Origin: CAZDVQ01 sp964508975
Lineage (GTDB): Bacteria > Bacteroidota > Bacteroidia > Chitinophagales > Saprospiraceae
Direction: 5' to 3'
NCBI GenBank assembly: GCA_964508975.1
Contig: CAZDVQ010000011.1
Span: 1 to 64,000, forward strand
Length of the DNA stretch: 64,000 bases
The notes beneath the pieces were generated by a model. The model saw only the letters and a program-made list of their open reading frames with translations. It was not told the origin of the DNA and searched no databases. Every line of letters starts with the position of its first letter. Within the stretch, counting starts at the first letter, position 1. Made by a program: the position numbers and the translations under genes. This document shows positions 55,217-63,295 of this stretch, in pieces.

Positions 55217-55645
55217 TTACAAACGGTGTATCACGTTGGTTACCACGCCCCATACCTTAAAATCACTGTCCGGGCCAATTTCGATGGGTTTGTACATGGG
55301 GTTTTCGGCCATGAGCCAGCCTTGTTCATCCGATTCGCGTACCCAGCGTTTAACCGTGAACTCGCCATCGAGCACGGCAACCACCACGTCGTTGCTCCGG
55401 GCTTGGAGCGAGCGGTCAACCACCAGTATATCGCCCGGGTAAATGCCGGCACCAATCATGGAAGCCCCTTCCACCTTTACGAAAAACGTAGCGGCAGGGT
55501 GTTTGATCAGCAGTCGGTTGAGGTCGAGGCGCTCTTCCATATAGTCCTCGGCAGGCGAGGGGAAGCCTGCCGATATGCCTTCGTATATGGGTATCTTGTA
55601 TTGATTATTGTTGCTGCTGGCAGCAGCGATGCTAAATGCGTTCAT
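55217..55645 (-). CDS. umuD: UmuD-like S24 peptidase (SOS-regulated)
   Basis: 142 residues from ATG 55645; the frame is open to 55693 but would run into the operator-like palindromes. Self-cleavage site A26-G27 in ISAGFPSPAED, catalytic S62 (VEGASMIG) and K99 (FTVKRW), all spaced as in E. coli UmuD (C24-G25, S60, K97). Forms with UmuC the translesion polymerase V; no umuC lies adjacent in this window. Upstream tandem operator-like repeats (55681-55730) suggest SOS control. Confidence 0.9.
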   Translation of the reverse strand: MNAFSIAAASSNNNQYKIPIYEGISAGFPSPAEDYMEERLDLNRLLIKHPAATFFVKVEGASMIGAGIYPGDILVVDRSLQARSNDVVVAVLDGEFTVKRWVRESDEQGWLMAENPMYKPIEIGPDSDFKVWGVVTNVIHRL

Positions 55646-55680
55646 CTGTATGGTATTTGGGGGAATATACTTTGAGACGC

Positions 55681-55730
55681 AAATATAAAACAAATATTTT
55701 CAATATAAAACAAATTGTTTTATATTGAAA
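55681..55730. promoter_or_regulatory. Operator-like palindromes before umuD
   Basis: aatataaaacaaat occurs twice (55681-55694 and 55701-55714). The second is part of a perfect 15-bp inverted repeat (55696-55710 with 55716-55730, spacer aaatt) containing ataaaac ... gttttat. Position and symmetry fit a repressor operator, possibly LexA-like, overlapping the umuD promoter. Confidence 0.6.
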
Positions 55731-55731
55731 A

Positions 55732-55773
55732 TAAAAAAAATCCCGCCAGGCCTAATGCGCCGGCGGGATTTTG
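55732..55773 (-). terminator. Terminator of the DUF5684 gene
   Basis: On the minus strand: aaaatcccgcc / ggcgggatttt stem, followed by a run of eight Ts, 22 bp after the stop codon. Confidence 0.88.
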
Positions 55774-55794
55774 TATAGTATGCTTAGTCAGCGA

Positions 55795-56190
55795 CTAGCG
55801 GAAGCCAGCATCGAGCGATTTACCGCCGAAACCACCACCGTTGTTGCCACCATCGCCAGCAGGGCCTTGGTAAACAGCATCACCGAATGCCAAGATTGGG
55901 AAGAATACGAAGCCCAAGAGGATTAAGCCTACCGTAAAACCTTCTGTTTTACCAAACGACTTGCTCAGCAAGTTATAGGTCCAGATTAGAATAACGAAGT
56001 TAACGATTGGAACCAAGAGTAATAAAATCCACCACCATGGCTTACCTACAATTTTAAACAACACAAGAATGTTGTAGATAGGCACGATGGCTGCCCAACC
56101 TGGTTGACCCGCTTTTTCATATACCTTCCAAAGGCTTACTAAAAGGAGTACGATAATACCAATGTAAAGAATAAGACCTACAGCTTCCAT
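55795..56190 (-). CDS. DUF5684 small membrane protein
   Basis: 131 residues from ATG 56190. Four hydrophobic segments with the DUF5684 pattern: YIGIIVLLLVSLWKVYEKAG, QPGWAAIVPIYNILVLFKIV, GKPWWWILLLLVPIVNF and IWTYNLLSKSFGK. C-terminal Gly-rich tail (GGNNGGGFGG). Usually found near signal peptidase genes, but not here. Function unknown. Confidence 0.85.
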   Translation of the reverse strand: MEAVGLILYIGIIVLLLVSLWKVYEKAGQPGWAAIVPIYNILVLFKIVGKPWWWILLLLVPIVNFVILIWTYNLLSKSFGKTEGFTVGLILLGFVFFPILAFGDAVYQGPAGDGGNNGGGFGGKSLDAGFR

Positions 56191-56348
56191 AATAAAGTAG
56201 TTATAAAGGGTTAATAAATAAACATATAGCTTGGCTTTAAAAGCCATTTATTAAATAGACGCACAATGTTGCCAAGAAGTTGTTTCTGCTCGGCAACTTG
56301 CACTCAGGTTACAAATATAGGGAAAGGATTGGTATTTGGAAACTTCTT

Positions 56349-57263
56349 TTATTGCCCCAGCAAATCTTTTAATGCCAACTGCAAGCCAGGGAATTTGAAA
56401 TGATAGTTAGCCTCCTGTAGTCTTGCCGGCACGATATACCTGCCGTACAGCACCAGGTCGGGGTCGGTTTTAAAGAACAGCGTGGCCCCGAGTCGAATCA
56501 TCCAGGCAGGGCTTGGCAAACCGAACGGAATCCCCAGTTGTTTGCGGAGCAACTGCATGAAAACAGTGTTCGACACCGGCTCGGGTGCCGTGGCATTATA
56601 AACCCCTTGGTACTTGTCGTTGATGATGGCCTGGTAAATAATGTCGCACATATCGTCCTCGTGGAGCCAGCTAAAACCTTGCTGCCCCTGGCCTGCCCGG
56701 CCGCCTAGGCCCATCTTGGTAATACGCACCAGGGCTTCTAGTGCACCGCCATCTTTGCCAATCACAAAGCTGGTGCGCAGGCGTACCTCGCGGGTACCCG
56801 CGGGCAGGCCCTCCAAAAATGTACGTTCCCAGGCTTGACCAACAAAGGGCGCAAGGCCGTAGCCAAAACTAGCCGATTCAGTGCAGTGCTGGCTGGGCGG
56901 GTCGCCGTAAATATGTGCGGTCGACATTTGGATCCATATTTTCGGGGTATCCTGAACCAGCTTGAGCCCCTCGGCAATCGCCCGGGTAGCATCCACCCGC
57001 GAGCGCAGGATAAGGTCGCAATTATCAGGTGTTTTGATGCAGTCAACGGTTTTTCCGGCTAGGTTTACAATGGCATGGGCCCCTTCAAGGGCTTGGCACC
57101 AAGGCCCAGTGTTGTGGCCATCCCAAGCTATAAATTCAAATTGCCGCGAGGCTGGGGTAGCGTTGCGCGCAACGATAACGGGATGAAAACCTTTGTCGGC
57201 CAAGTATTTAGCCAGGCGGATGCCAATGAAGCCAGTTCCGCCAAAAATGATTACCTTTTGCAT
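56349..57263 (-). CDS. TIGR01777-family NAD(P)-dependent epimerase
   Basis: 304 residues of extended SDR type: MQKVIIFGGTGFIGIRLAKY, IVNLAGKTVDC, STAHIYGDP, EALVRITKMGLGGRAGQGQQ and a C-terminal helical part (GVYNATAPEPVSNTVFMQLL). Matches the TIGR01777 (YfcH-like) group, of unassigned substrate. Clear start just after the Rossmann glycine motif. 10 bp downstream of the RloB-like gene on the same strand, but functionally unrelated as far as can be seen. Confidence 0.9.
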   Translation of the reverse strand: MQKVIIFGGTGFIGIRLAKYLADKGFHPVIVARNATPASRQFEFIAWDGHNTGPWCQALEGAHAIVNLAGKTVDCIKTPDNCDLILRSRVDATRAIAEGLKLVQDTPKIWIQMSTAHIYGDPPSQHCTESASFGYGLAPFVGQAWERTFLEGLPAGTREVRLRTSFVIGKDGGALEALVRITKMGLGGRAGQGQQGFSWLHEDDMCDIIYQAIINDKYQGVYNATAPEPVSNTVFMQLLRKQLGIPFGLPSPAWMIRLGATLFFKTDPDLVLYGRYIVPARLQEANYHFKFPGLQLALKDLLGQ

Positions 57264-57273
57264 GGGTTGGGTT

Positions 57274-57918
57274 TTACTTCATCATCAACCATCTGTCGAT
57301 AGCTATTTTAAGGTCGGTCTCAAATTGTTGAAACGCCGTTAACTGCCTTAGCACGCTGAAATCAGTGATGTTTTCTGAAACAAGATGAGTTGCTGCATTG
57401 GGGTTGAAACCCTTGGCCTTTCGGCCTTTGAGATTACTGGCATCAACGAGTAGTCGGTGTAAAGTATCTTTAGGGTCGGGCAGTTTTTCTATTTTTCGTA
57501 TATTAGGCAAATTCAGCGGTCCCTTATAATTTCGATTTCCTGCGGCTTTTTTTACAGCCATTTCATCGATTAACAGCCAAGCTTCCATCATTTTAATGGG
57601 TACTACACAAACGACCTTTTCAGGGTAGATAATCTTACCCAATACTTCTTTTTTTCGTTTATCCAGTATGTCGGTATCAGTACTTTCAGCATCGCGGTGA
57701 AAGAATAGTATATCATATGGATAATACTTATTGGCGTGGTTGACTTGTTCTTGAATATTGCTTTTAGCAGGAGGGCTTTTCAGGAATCTAAAATCTGCGA
57801 ACTTGCCTTCAGAAGGTATGTTGGGGTACAAATCATTCAAAAGCCATTTGATAATAGTCAAGAGGGCTTCATCCGAGCTGCCGTCGCCGATAAGCGTAAA
57901 CTTGAGTACTTTTTGCAT
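57274..57918 (-). CDS. TOPRIM-like partner protein (RloB/DUF4276-like)
   Basis: 214 residues. N-terminal LIGDGSSDEALL and then YDILFFHRDAESTD look like the acidic motif pair of TOPRIM-type nucleases (a Glu/Asp strand followed by a D-x-E strand); VVPIKMMEAWLLID is a recurrent motif of DUF4276/RloB proteins. Lys/Arg-rich C-terminal half. Begins 2 bp after the AAA ATPase gene (57921-59426) and is presumably its effector. Comparable pairs (RloA-RloB, AbiL-like) are known in restriction-associated or abortive-infection loci. Nuclease activity is inferred. Confidence 0.75.
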   Translation of the reverse strand: MQKVLKFTLIGDGSSDEALLTIIKWLLNDLYPNIPSEGKFADFRFLKSPPAKSNIQEQVNHANKYYPYDILFFHRDAESTDTDILDKRKKEVLGKIIYPEKVVCVVPIKMMEAWLLIDEMAVKKAAGNRNYKGPLNLPNIRKIEKLPDPKDTLHRLLVDASNLKGRKAKGFNPNAATHLVSENITDFSVLRQLTAFQQFETDLKIAIDRWLMMK

Positions 57919-57920
57919 GG

Positions 57921-59426
57921 CTAGGTAGTAGGGAATAGTTCAAGTTGAAGTTGATTAACGTGCTCCCGGACCGTTTTTTTCCTGGGGGATTTTTGATAGT
58001 TTTGTAAAGGTTCGTTAGCCACAGTTAACCTTGTTCCCGTTTTAGTTATGGTTTCATTCGACAAGCTATCGGCTATCTCGTCAAAACCACCAAGGTAAAG
58101 TTGTATCTCTCCAAGATCGGTTGCCGCTAGCTTGGCTTGATCTACTTTCCATGTTTTGGCTAAGGCTGAAAATCCTGTATATTTTACTTTTTTACCCAAT
58201 ACTTCGTTAAACATCTCCCGCTCTGTAGCAAGGTATAAACTCTCCTCGGGCACAACTCCAACCACTAGTGGTGAATGTGAGTTAATAATGACTTGTCTCA
58301 ACGGGTTGTATTCATCCACAGCGTAGTTAGTATCTGTTGCCATTTCTTTTAAAAGTTCAACCATTTGAGTTATCTTCTTCGGGTTAATCCCATTCTCGGG
58401 TTCTTCCAAGCAGATAAGCCTATTGCTTTCAGTATCTTCTTTGATAATGGCCAATCCTAAAAATCGGAGGGTTCCATCCGACAAAGACTGAGCGGGTAGG
58501 GTCAAGCCATCTTTAAATTTGATTTGTAGGGTCAATAAATCCCGCTTTTCATCTAAGTCTACCGAGAGTTCATCCACATCGTTGACCAATGTTTTCAACT
58601 GATTGGTTAATTGTTGGTAAACATCATCCTCCTTGCGTTGTATATGTAATCGATAGAGGGTTGCGGGTAAATTCTCCCCGTTAGATGCTACCTTGGCATT
58701 TTTAATTTCGCTGATAGCATTAGGTTGTCGTAAAGCGCTTGGTTCAAATTGTAACATCGTCCAGTTGCGCATTTCGTTCCGGGCCAAAAAAGCCGTTGGT
58801 GACTCGGCTTGCACACTCGCTAAAAGCGTCCGAGGCATACGTTCTGCATTGAACTCGGCTGTTCTGCCCTTGTTCCCCTCTTGGTGGAGTTTTATTTTTT
58901 TGCCGTTTGTCGAGATGGACGGAGTGGTTTTTTTCCCTTTGACAACAGAATTAAGCCACAATTTACTTTTCGTAAAGTACAGCTGCTTTTTTATATCCTT
59001 TAGCGGAATAGGTTTTAACTCTTCCTTGATGATTTCTATAGGCTCCTTATCTGTACCGCTTTCGTTTAATTGTAGCTCAAGGGTGTATCGTAAACTGGTT
59101 ATACTTGAATGTGCTTCTTGGCCAAAATCATCCTCGGCTGTTTCCGGTACAAGCATGTCGACTTCGAACGACATCTTGGGGTAATAATGCTCGCCACTCT
59201 TGAAAAAAATATCCTTCACATTGGCGTGTTTATGATTTTCACTCCGAACTGACATTGCGGCCTGCACCAATGGTACTTGATCTGCCAGTTGAGCTAAGAA
59301 CCCGAGTGCATCAAAAAAATTGGATTTGCCAATGGCATTGGCTCCTGCAATACAGGTAAAAGGGCCAAAATACAACTCGGTATCCAGCAAGCTTTTGAAC
59401 CCATCTATTTTTATTCTAGTAATCAT
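57921..59426 (-). CDS. OLD/RloA-like AAA ATPase
   Basis: 501 residues with ABC-type ATPase parts: ITRIKIDGFKSLLDTELYFG, Walker A GANAIGKS (28-35), signature LSDGTLRFLGLA (around 315-325), Walker B LICLEEPENGINP and the His-switch VIINSHSPLVVG. The middle is a long coiled or all-alpha insertion. The C-terminal TOPRIM that OLD nucleases carry is absent; instead a separate small acidic-motif protein is encoded 2 bp downstream, as in two-gene defence loci (RloAB/AbiL-like). Phage defence is inferred from gene pair and domain type, not shown. Confidence 0.85.
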   Translation of the reverse strand: MITRIKIDGFKSLLDTELYFGPFTCIAGANAIGKSNFFDALGFLAQLADQVPLVQAAMSVRSENHKHANVKDIFFKSGEHYYPKMSFEVDMLVPETAEDDFGQEAHSSITSLRYTLELQLNESGTDKEPIEIIKEELKPIPLKDIKKQLYFTKSKLWLNSVVKGKKTTPSISTNGKKIKLHQEGNKGRTAEFNAERMPRTLLASVQAESPTAFLARNEMRNWTMLQFEPSALRQPNAISEIKNAKVASNGENLPATLYRLHIQRKEDDVYQQLTNQLKTLVNDVDELSVDLDEKRDLLTLQIKFKDGLTLPAQSLSDGTLRFLGLAIIKEDTESNRLICLEEPENGINPKKITQMVELLKEMATDTNYAVDEYNPLRQVIINSHSPLVVGVVPEESLYLATEREMFNEVLGKKVKYTGFSALAKTWKVDQAKLAATDLGEIQLYLGGFDEIADSLSNETITKTGTRLTVANEPLQNYQKSPRKKTVREHVNQLQLELFPTT

Positions 59427-59530
59427 CCTTGATGTTTATCAATACAAGGCTCTAAAATACAACTAAGTTGGCATACGGCATGATGGAGTAGCTATTTTAT
59501 CATTTTTAAAGCGCATCGTTACAGTTTATT

Positions 59531-59678
59531 TTGGGGCGTTGCGCCGCATGCGCGTCGCCGCTCCTTTCCGCGCTCGGCTGTTCGCGCAGTCGCGTTGCTC
59601 CTTTGCGGAGCACTTCGTGGTTCGCCTCGGTGCTACGCACTGCCGCCTGCGGCGGCCCGCTCCAAGCAGCTAACGCGA
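59531..59678 (+). repeat. GC-rich mosaic repeat, copy N (family 1)
   Basis: Inverse of C/D over most of its length (ccgctcctttccgcgctcgg, cgcctcggtgct, gcagctaacgcg) but lacks the gcgtatgcaatacgccc module and instead has an extra cgttgctcctttgcggagca hairpin, proof of mosaic assembly. First part of the 668-bp gap 59427-60094. Confidence 0.75.
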
Positions 59679-59793
59679 GAAACGGCTGCGTAGCAGCCGT
59701 TTTGTAATGGTTAATGATAAAGGGTTAATGGTTAATGATGTGTAGGGGCGCACCTACGTGTGCGCCCAAGGTTAGGCAAGCCAGAAATCTATT

Positions 59794-59910
59794 CGGCCTA
59801 GCGATGCGGAGGGCGGCCGTAGGCCGTACCACAGGGGCGCATGCCCCAAGGTATGAGCGAATAGCGAACCCGCAGCGTAGCGCCCCGAGCGAACGCGAGG
59901 GGAGGCCCCA
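59794..59910 (+). repeat. GC-rich mosaic repeat, copy O (family 2)
   Basis: cggcctagcgatgcggaggg to gaggggaggcccc. Copies G and M share the first ~80 bp almost exactly. Preceded by a short gggcgcac/gtgcgccc hairpin near 59745-59766 and by attaatg-type AT repeats near 59706-59738. Confidence 0.75.
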
Positions 59911-59969
59911 AAAATAAAAAAGATAAAAAATCTATCGTCTTGAGCTGATTTGACAGCAGAAACCTATCT

Positions 59970-59998
59970 TTTGGGCTTCCGGTGGCGTTATAGTTTTG
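59970..59998 (+). promoter_or_regulatory. Candidate promoter of the subtilase gene
   Basis: TTTG with TTG at 59971-59973, 17-bp spacer and TAGTTTTG (59991-59998). Best match in the window to the Bacteroidota consensus TTTG-N17-23-TAnnTTTG. Start codon is 97 bp downstream. Confidence 0.65.
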
Positions 59999-60094
59999 GG
60001 CATGTTTTGTAGCCCAGCGCGACTTAAAAAAACAAAATATTTGAACGTTCTACAAATTACACCTTATCTTTCGAGCTCAAAAAATTGGAAAATC

Positions 60095-62782
60095 ATGAAA
60101 TTGCACTTGACTTTTTTACTGCTTTGTTTGCTGTGGGGGCCTATTTGGGCGCAAGAAAACGCCCAGCGTGTGCCTGGCCAATACATCGTGATGTTGAAGC
60201 ACGGCGCTGAAATTAACGACTTGACCAAGCAATACCGCTTGTTTAACGGACAAGAATCGGGTCTCCAGGTTGAACGGGTAGTATCGCCCCACATGAATAT
60301 TTGGCTACTGCGTTTCGACGAAACCAAAATTGGCTTCGAACCGCTGAAAGCTGCATTGGCCGCTAACCCTTTGGTACAAATCGTGCAGCAAAACGGCTAT
60401 ATCAAAAACCGGAATGCACCCGATAATGCGCTTCAAATACCCAACGACCCACAATTTAACAGCCAGTGGCAATACATCAACACTGGCCAAAATGGTGGCC
60501 TAGTTGGTGCCGACATTGATGCTGACCTAGCTTGGGATATCACCACCGGTGGCCTAACAGCCCTGGGCGATACCATCGTGGTGGCCATCATCGACGACGG
60601 TATTGACCTAAACCACCAGGATTTTGGCAATAACCTCTGGGTGAACTACGCCGAAATACCGAACGACGGCATCGACAACGACGGCAACGGCTACGTAGAT
60701 GATTACCGCGGCTGGAACGACGACAACAATAATGACGACATATCTGGCGGTGGTTTTGGCGGTGGTCACGGTACGCCAGTAGCGGGTATCGTGGGTGCTA
60801 AAGGCAACAATAACGTAGGCGTAGCCGGTGTAAACTGGAACGTTAAATTGATGATTATCGTGGGTGGTGGACAAACATCTGCGCAAGTTTATGGCTCCTA
60901 TGCATACGCGCTGCAAGCCCGCCGCAGGTACAACCAAACCAACGGCCAAGAAGGAGCCTTTGTGGTAGCAACCAACTCATCTTGGGGTGTTGACTTTGGT
61001 CAGCCCGCCGACGAGCCACTTTGGTGTGCTTTATACGACTCGCTCGGGCTTGAAGGTGTATTGAGCGCTGGCGCTGGCCCAAATGGCAACATCAACGTTG
61101 ATACCCAAGGCGATTTACCCACGGCTTGCCCAAGTGATTGGCTGGTATCTGTAACGAACATGAACCGCCAAGACGTTAAAGTAACCCAAGCGGGTTATGG
61201 TATCCAAACCATTGACCTTGGCGCTTTTGGCGAAGGTACCTTTACTACTGCCGACAACAACGGCTATGGTGGATTTGGCGGTACTTCGGGCGCAACACCA
61301 CACGTGGCTGGTGCTATTGCCTTGTTGTACTCGGCACCTTGTCCTGGCTTTATTTCGTATGCCAAGTCCGATCCTGCACAAGCAGCCTTGTTGGCCAAGC
61401 AATACATTTTAGATGGAACTGACCCTAACGTGAGTATCCAGAACAACACGGTATCGGGTGGCCGATTGAATTTGCACGGAGCCTTGTTGCAGTTGGATGC
61501 CAACTGCCCGCAAGGCAGTTGTTTCCCGCCATATGGTATCCAAGTGACGGGCTTGAACCCTGCGGGTATCAGTTGGGCAGCGGTAGGCGTGCCTGCGTAT
61601 TTCAATGTGCGCTACCGTCCGCTGGGCGATACGACTTGGGTAAACGATACTACCTCGGCGTTTAGTTATACCTTCCCGCAGCTAATGGTTTGCACACAGT
61701 ACGAAGTACAACTTGAATCGTACTGCGATACTATTGGCAGTGGCTATAGCAATACCTTTATTTTCCGCACGGATGGTTGCTGCGAAGCCCCTGCACAGCA
61801 AACCGTAACGATACAAAATGATACCAGTGTTTTACTCAACTGGTCAATCGTGACGGCCGTTACGACGTACATCGTGGAGTATCGTTTAGACGGCAGCACT
61901 TCTAGTACAATCTTGAATGCGACCAACCCAGGTTTTGCCTTGAACGATTTATTGCCGTGCAGTGCCTACGAAGTACGGGTTTACGGTATTTGTCAAAATG
62001 GCGATACCACCAACATTGCAGATTGGGTTAGCTTCAATACTACAGGCTGTGGTGCTTGTGAAGACTTAACGTACTGCGCCGCCGATGGCGATAGTGTAGA
62101 AGATGAGTGGATTGCAAACGTGACGATTAACGGTGTGTCTAATCCAACTGGTGCTAATAATGGCTATCTGTTTACCAGTGGCTCGATGACTACTTTACGC
62201 CGTGGCGATGTGGTAAATATCAGCCTCAGCCCAGGTTATGCAGGTACATCTTATAGCGAAATTTTCCGCGTTTGGATTGATTACAACCAAGATGGTGACT
62301 TTGAAGACGCTGGCGAGTTGGTATACAGCCCTAACTCAACCCAAACCACCTTGAACGGAACATTCACAGTGCCAAGTACTGCGGTTTTAGGTTTGACTCG
62401 TTTGCGTGTTGCCATGCGTTGGCAAAATGCACCAAGTTCTTGTGGTACATTCAACTACGGCGAGGTAGAGGATTACTGTATCACGATAGATGAATTGTCG
62501 GGTACTAGGTTCAATACTACCAACTTATTTGACTTGCAGATATTGCCTAACCCTAACGATGGCAGGTTTAGCTTACAGCTTAATTCAAGCATAAGCAGCA
62601 CTGCAACCCTAGGTATTTACAACCTTGCAGGACAACAAATCATGGCGCAGGCGATTGAGCTTACTGAAGGACCATCATCCTTGAACTTGAGCTTGACTGA
62701 TTTGCCAGAAGGTGTGTACCAGGTACAAATCCTTACACCACAAGGTGTAGTTAACCGCAAGGTTATTATTGCCAGGAGATAG
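60095..62782 (+). CDS. T9SS-secreted subtilisin-like (S8) protease
   Basis: 895 residues from ATG 60095, which gives signal peptide MKLHLTFLLLCLLWGPIWAQ; the longer frame from 59996 adds residues without domain. Propeptide-like region (~20-125). S8 catalytic domain with D167 (VVAIIDDGIDLNHQDF), H225 (GGGHGTPVAGIVGA) and S398 (GGTSGATPHVAGAIALLY); the triad is intact. Two fibronectin-III-like domains (~475-655), a GEVED domain (FRVWIDYNQDGDFEDAGE ... FNYGEVEDYCI) and a C-terminal type A sorting domain (LQILPNPNDGRFSLQLN ... LPEGVYQVQILTPQG). Extracellular protease. Terminator follows. Confidence 0.96.
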   Translation: MKLHLTFLLLCLLWGPIWAQENAQRVPGQYIVMLKHGAEINDLTKQYRLFNGQESGLQVERVVSPHMNIWLLRFDETKIGFEPLKAALAANPLVQIVQQNGYIKNRNAPDNALQIPNDPQFNSQWQYINTGQNGGLVGADIDADLAWDITTGGLTALGDTIVVAIIDDGIDLNHQDFGNNLWVNYAEIPNDGIDNDGNGYVDDYRGWNDDNNNDDISGGGFGGGHGTPVAGIVGAKGNNNVGVAGVNWNVKLMIIVGGGQTSAQVYGSYAYALQARRRYNQTNGQEGAFVVATNSSWGVDFGQPADEPLWCALYDSLGLEGVLSAGAGPNGNINVDTQGDLPTACPSDWLVSVTNMNRQDVKVTQAGYGIQTIDLGAFGEGTFTTADNNGYGGFGGTSGATPHVAGAIALLYSAPCPGFISYAKSDPAQAALLAKQYILDGTDPNVSIQNNTVSGGRLNLHGALLQLDANCPQGSCFPPYGIQVTGLNPAGISWAAVGVPAYFNVRYRPLGDTTWVNDTTSAFSYTFPQLMVCTQYEVQLESYCDTIGSGYSNTFIFRTDGCCEAPAQQTVTIQNDTSVLLNWSIVTAVTTYIVEYRLDGSTSSTILNATNPGFALNDLLPCSAYEVRVYGICQNGDTTNIADWVSFNTTGCGACEDLTYCAADGDSVEDEWIANVTINGVSNPTGANNGYLFTSGSMTTLRRGDVVNISLSPGYAGTSYSEIFRVWIDYNQDGDFEDAGELVYSPNSTQTTLNGTFTVPSTAVLGLTRLRVAMRWQNAPSSCGTFNYGEVEDYCITIDELSGTRFNTTNLFDLQILPNPNDGRFSLQLNSSISSTATLGIYNLAGQQIMAQAIELTEGPSSLNLSLTDLPEGVYQVQILTPQGVVNRKVIIARR

Positions 62783-62794
62783 TCCTCCAAATAG

Positions 62795-62833
62795 CTGGGA
62801 AACGGCAGCACGGGTTTGCCGTTTCCCAGTTTA
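62795..62833 (+). terminator. Terminator after the subtilase gene
   Basis: ctgggaaacggca / tgccgtttcccag, 13-bp perfect stem with a 9-base loop followed by a short T-tract. Confidence 0.9.
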
Positions 62834-62862
62834 TATCTACTTTTACACAAAGACTTTACACC

Positions 62863-63054
62863 ATGCTAGGACCTACCGCATCTAATATTTTTGTAGTTGT
62901 TTATTTAATGGCCTCCTTGTTTTTGCGTTTTTATTTTGAACCCCAGCTGAAGGACCATTTTTTTGTATCCATTGGAATTGGGTTGTTTGCCTTATTGTTT
63001 TTATGGGCGCTCATCAAGTCGAATGTGATAAAGCCTACCTTATTTAGCAAGTAA
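62863..63054 (+). CDS. Small membrane protein, 63 aa
   Basis: Two hydrophobic segments (ASNIFVVVYLMASLFLRFYF; VSIGIGLFALLFLWALIK) in 63 residues. Clean start 30 bp after the terminator and 2 bp before the next small gene, with which it forms a tandem pair. Family not recognised, but the size and spacing suggest a real gene. Confidence 0.65.
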   Translation: MLGPTASNIFVVVYLMASLFLRFYFEPQLKDHFFVSIGIGLFALLFLWALIKSNVIKPTLFSK

Positions 63055-63056
63055 GC

Positions 63057-63254
63057 ATGATTAAACGTGCCATAGCGAATCAAAAGCTGATTGGGTTATT
63101 TCTGTTGGCTTCAGTACTGCTCAATTTCCCAATTATAGGAATATTTGGCCGGTCGGTATTGGTTATGGGCATACCGCTGTTGTATTTATATATTTTTCTG
63201 GTATGGCTGCTGCTGATAGTAGGGATAGCAGTGCTTGTAGAGCGGCAAAATTGA
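63057..63254 (+). CDS. Small membrane protein, 65 aa
   Basis: 65 residues with two strong hydrophobic segments (LIGLFLLASVLLNFPIIGIF; LVMGIPLLYLYIFLVWLLLI) and the end VERQN. This pattern is reminiscent of DUF3311-like small proteins that accompany transporters. Tandem with the preceding gene (2-bp gap) and 41 bp upstream of the Rieske gene. Confidence 0.65.
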   Translation: MIKRAIANQKLIGLFLLASVLLNFPIIGIFGRSVLVMGIPLLYLYIFLVWLLLIVGIAVLVERQN

Positions 63255-63295
63255 GCTTATCATAGCTGGCTCGTCTAAAATTAAAGCAACATTTT

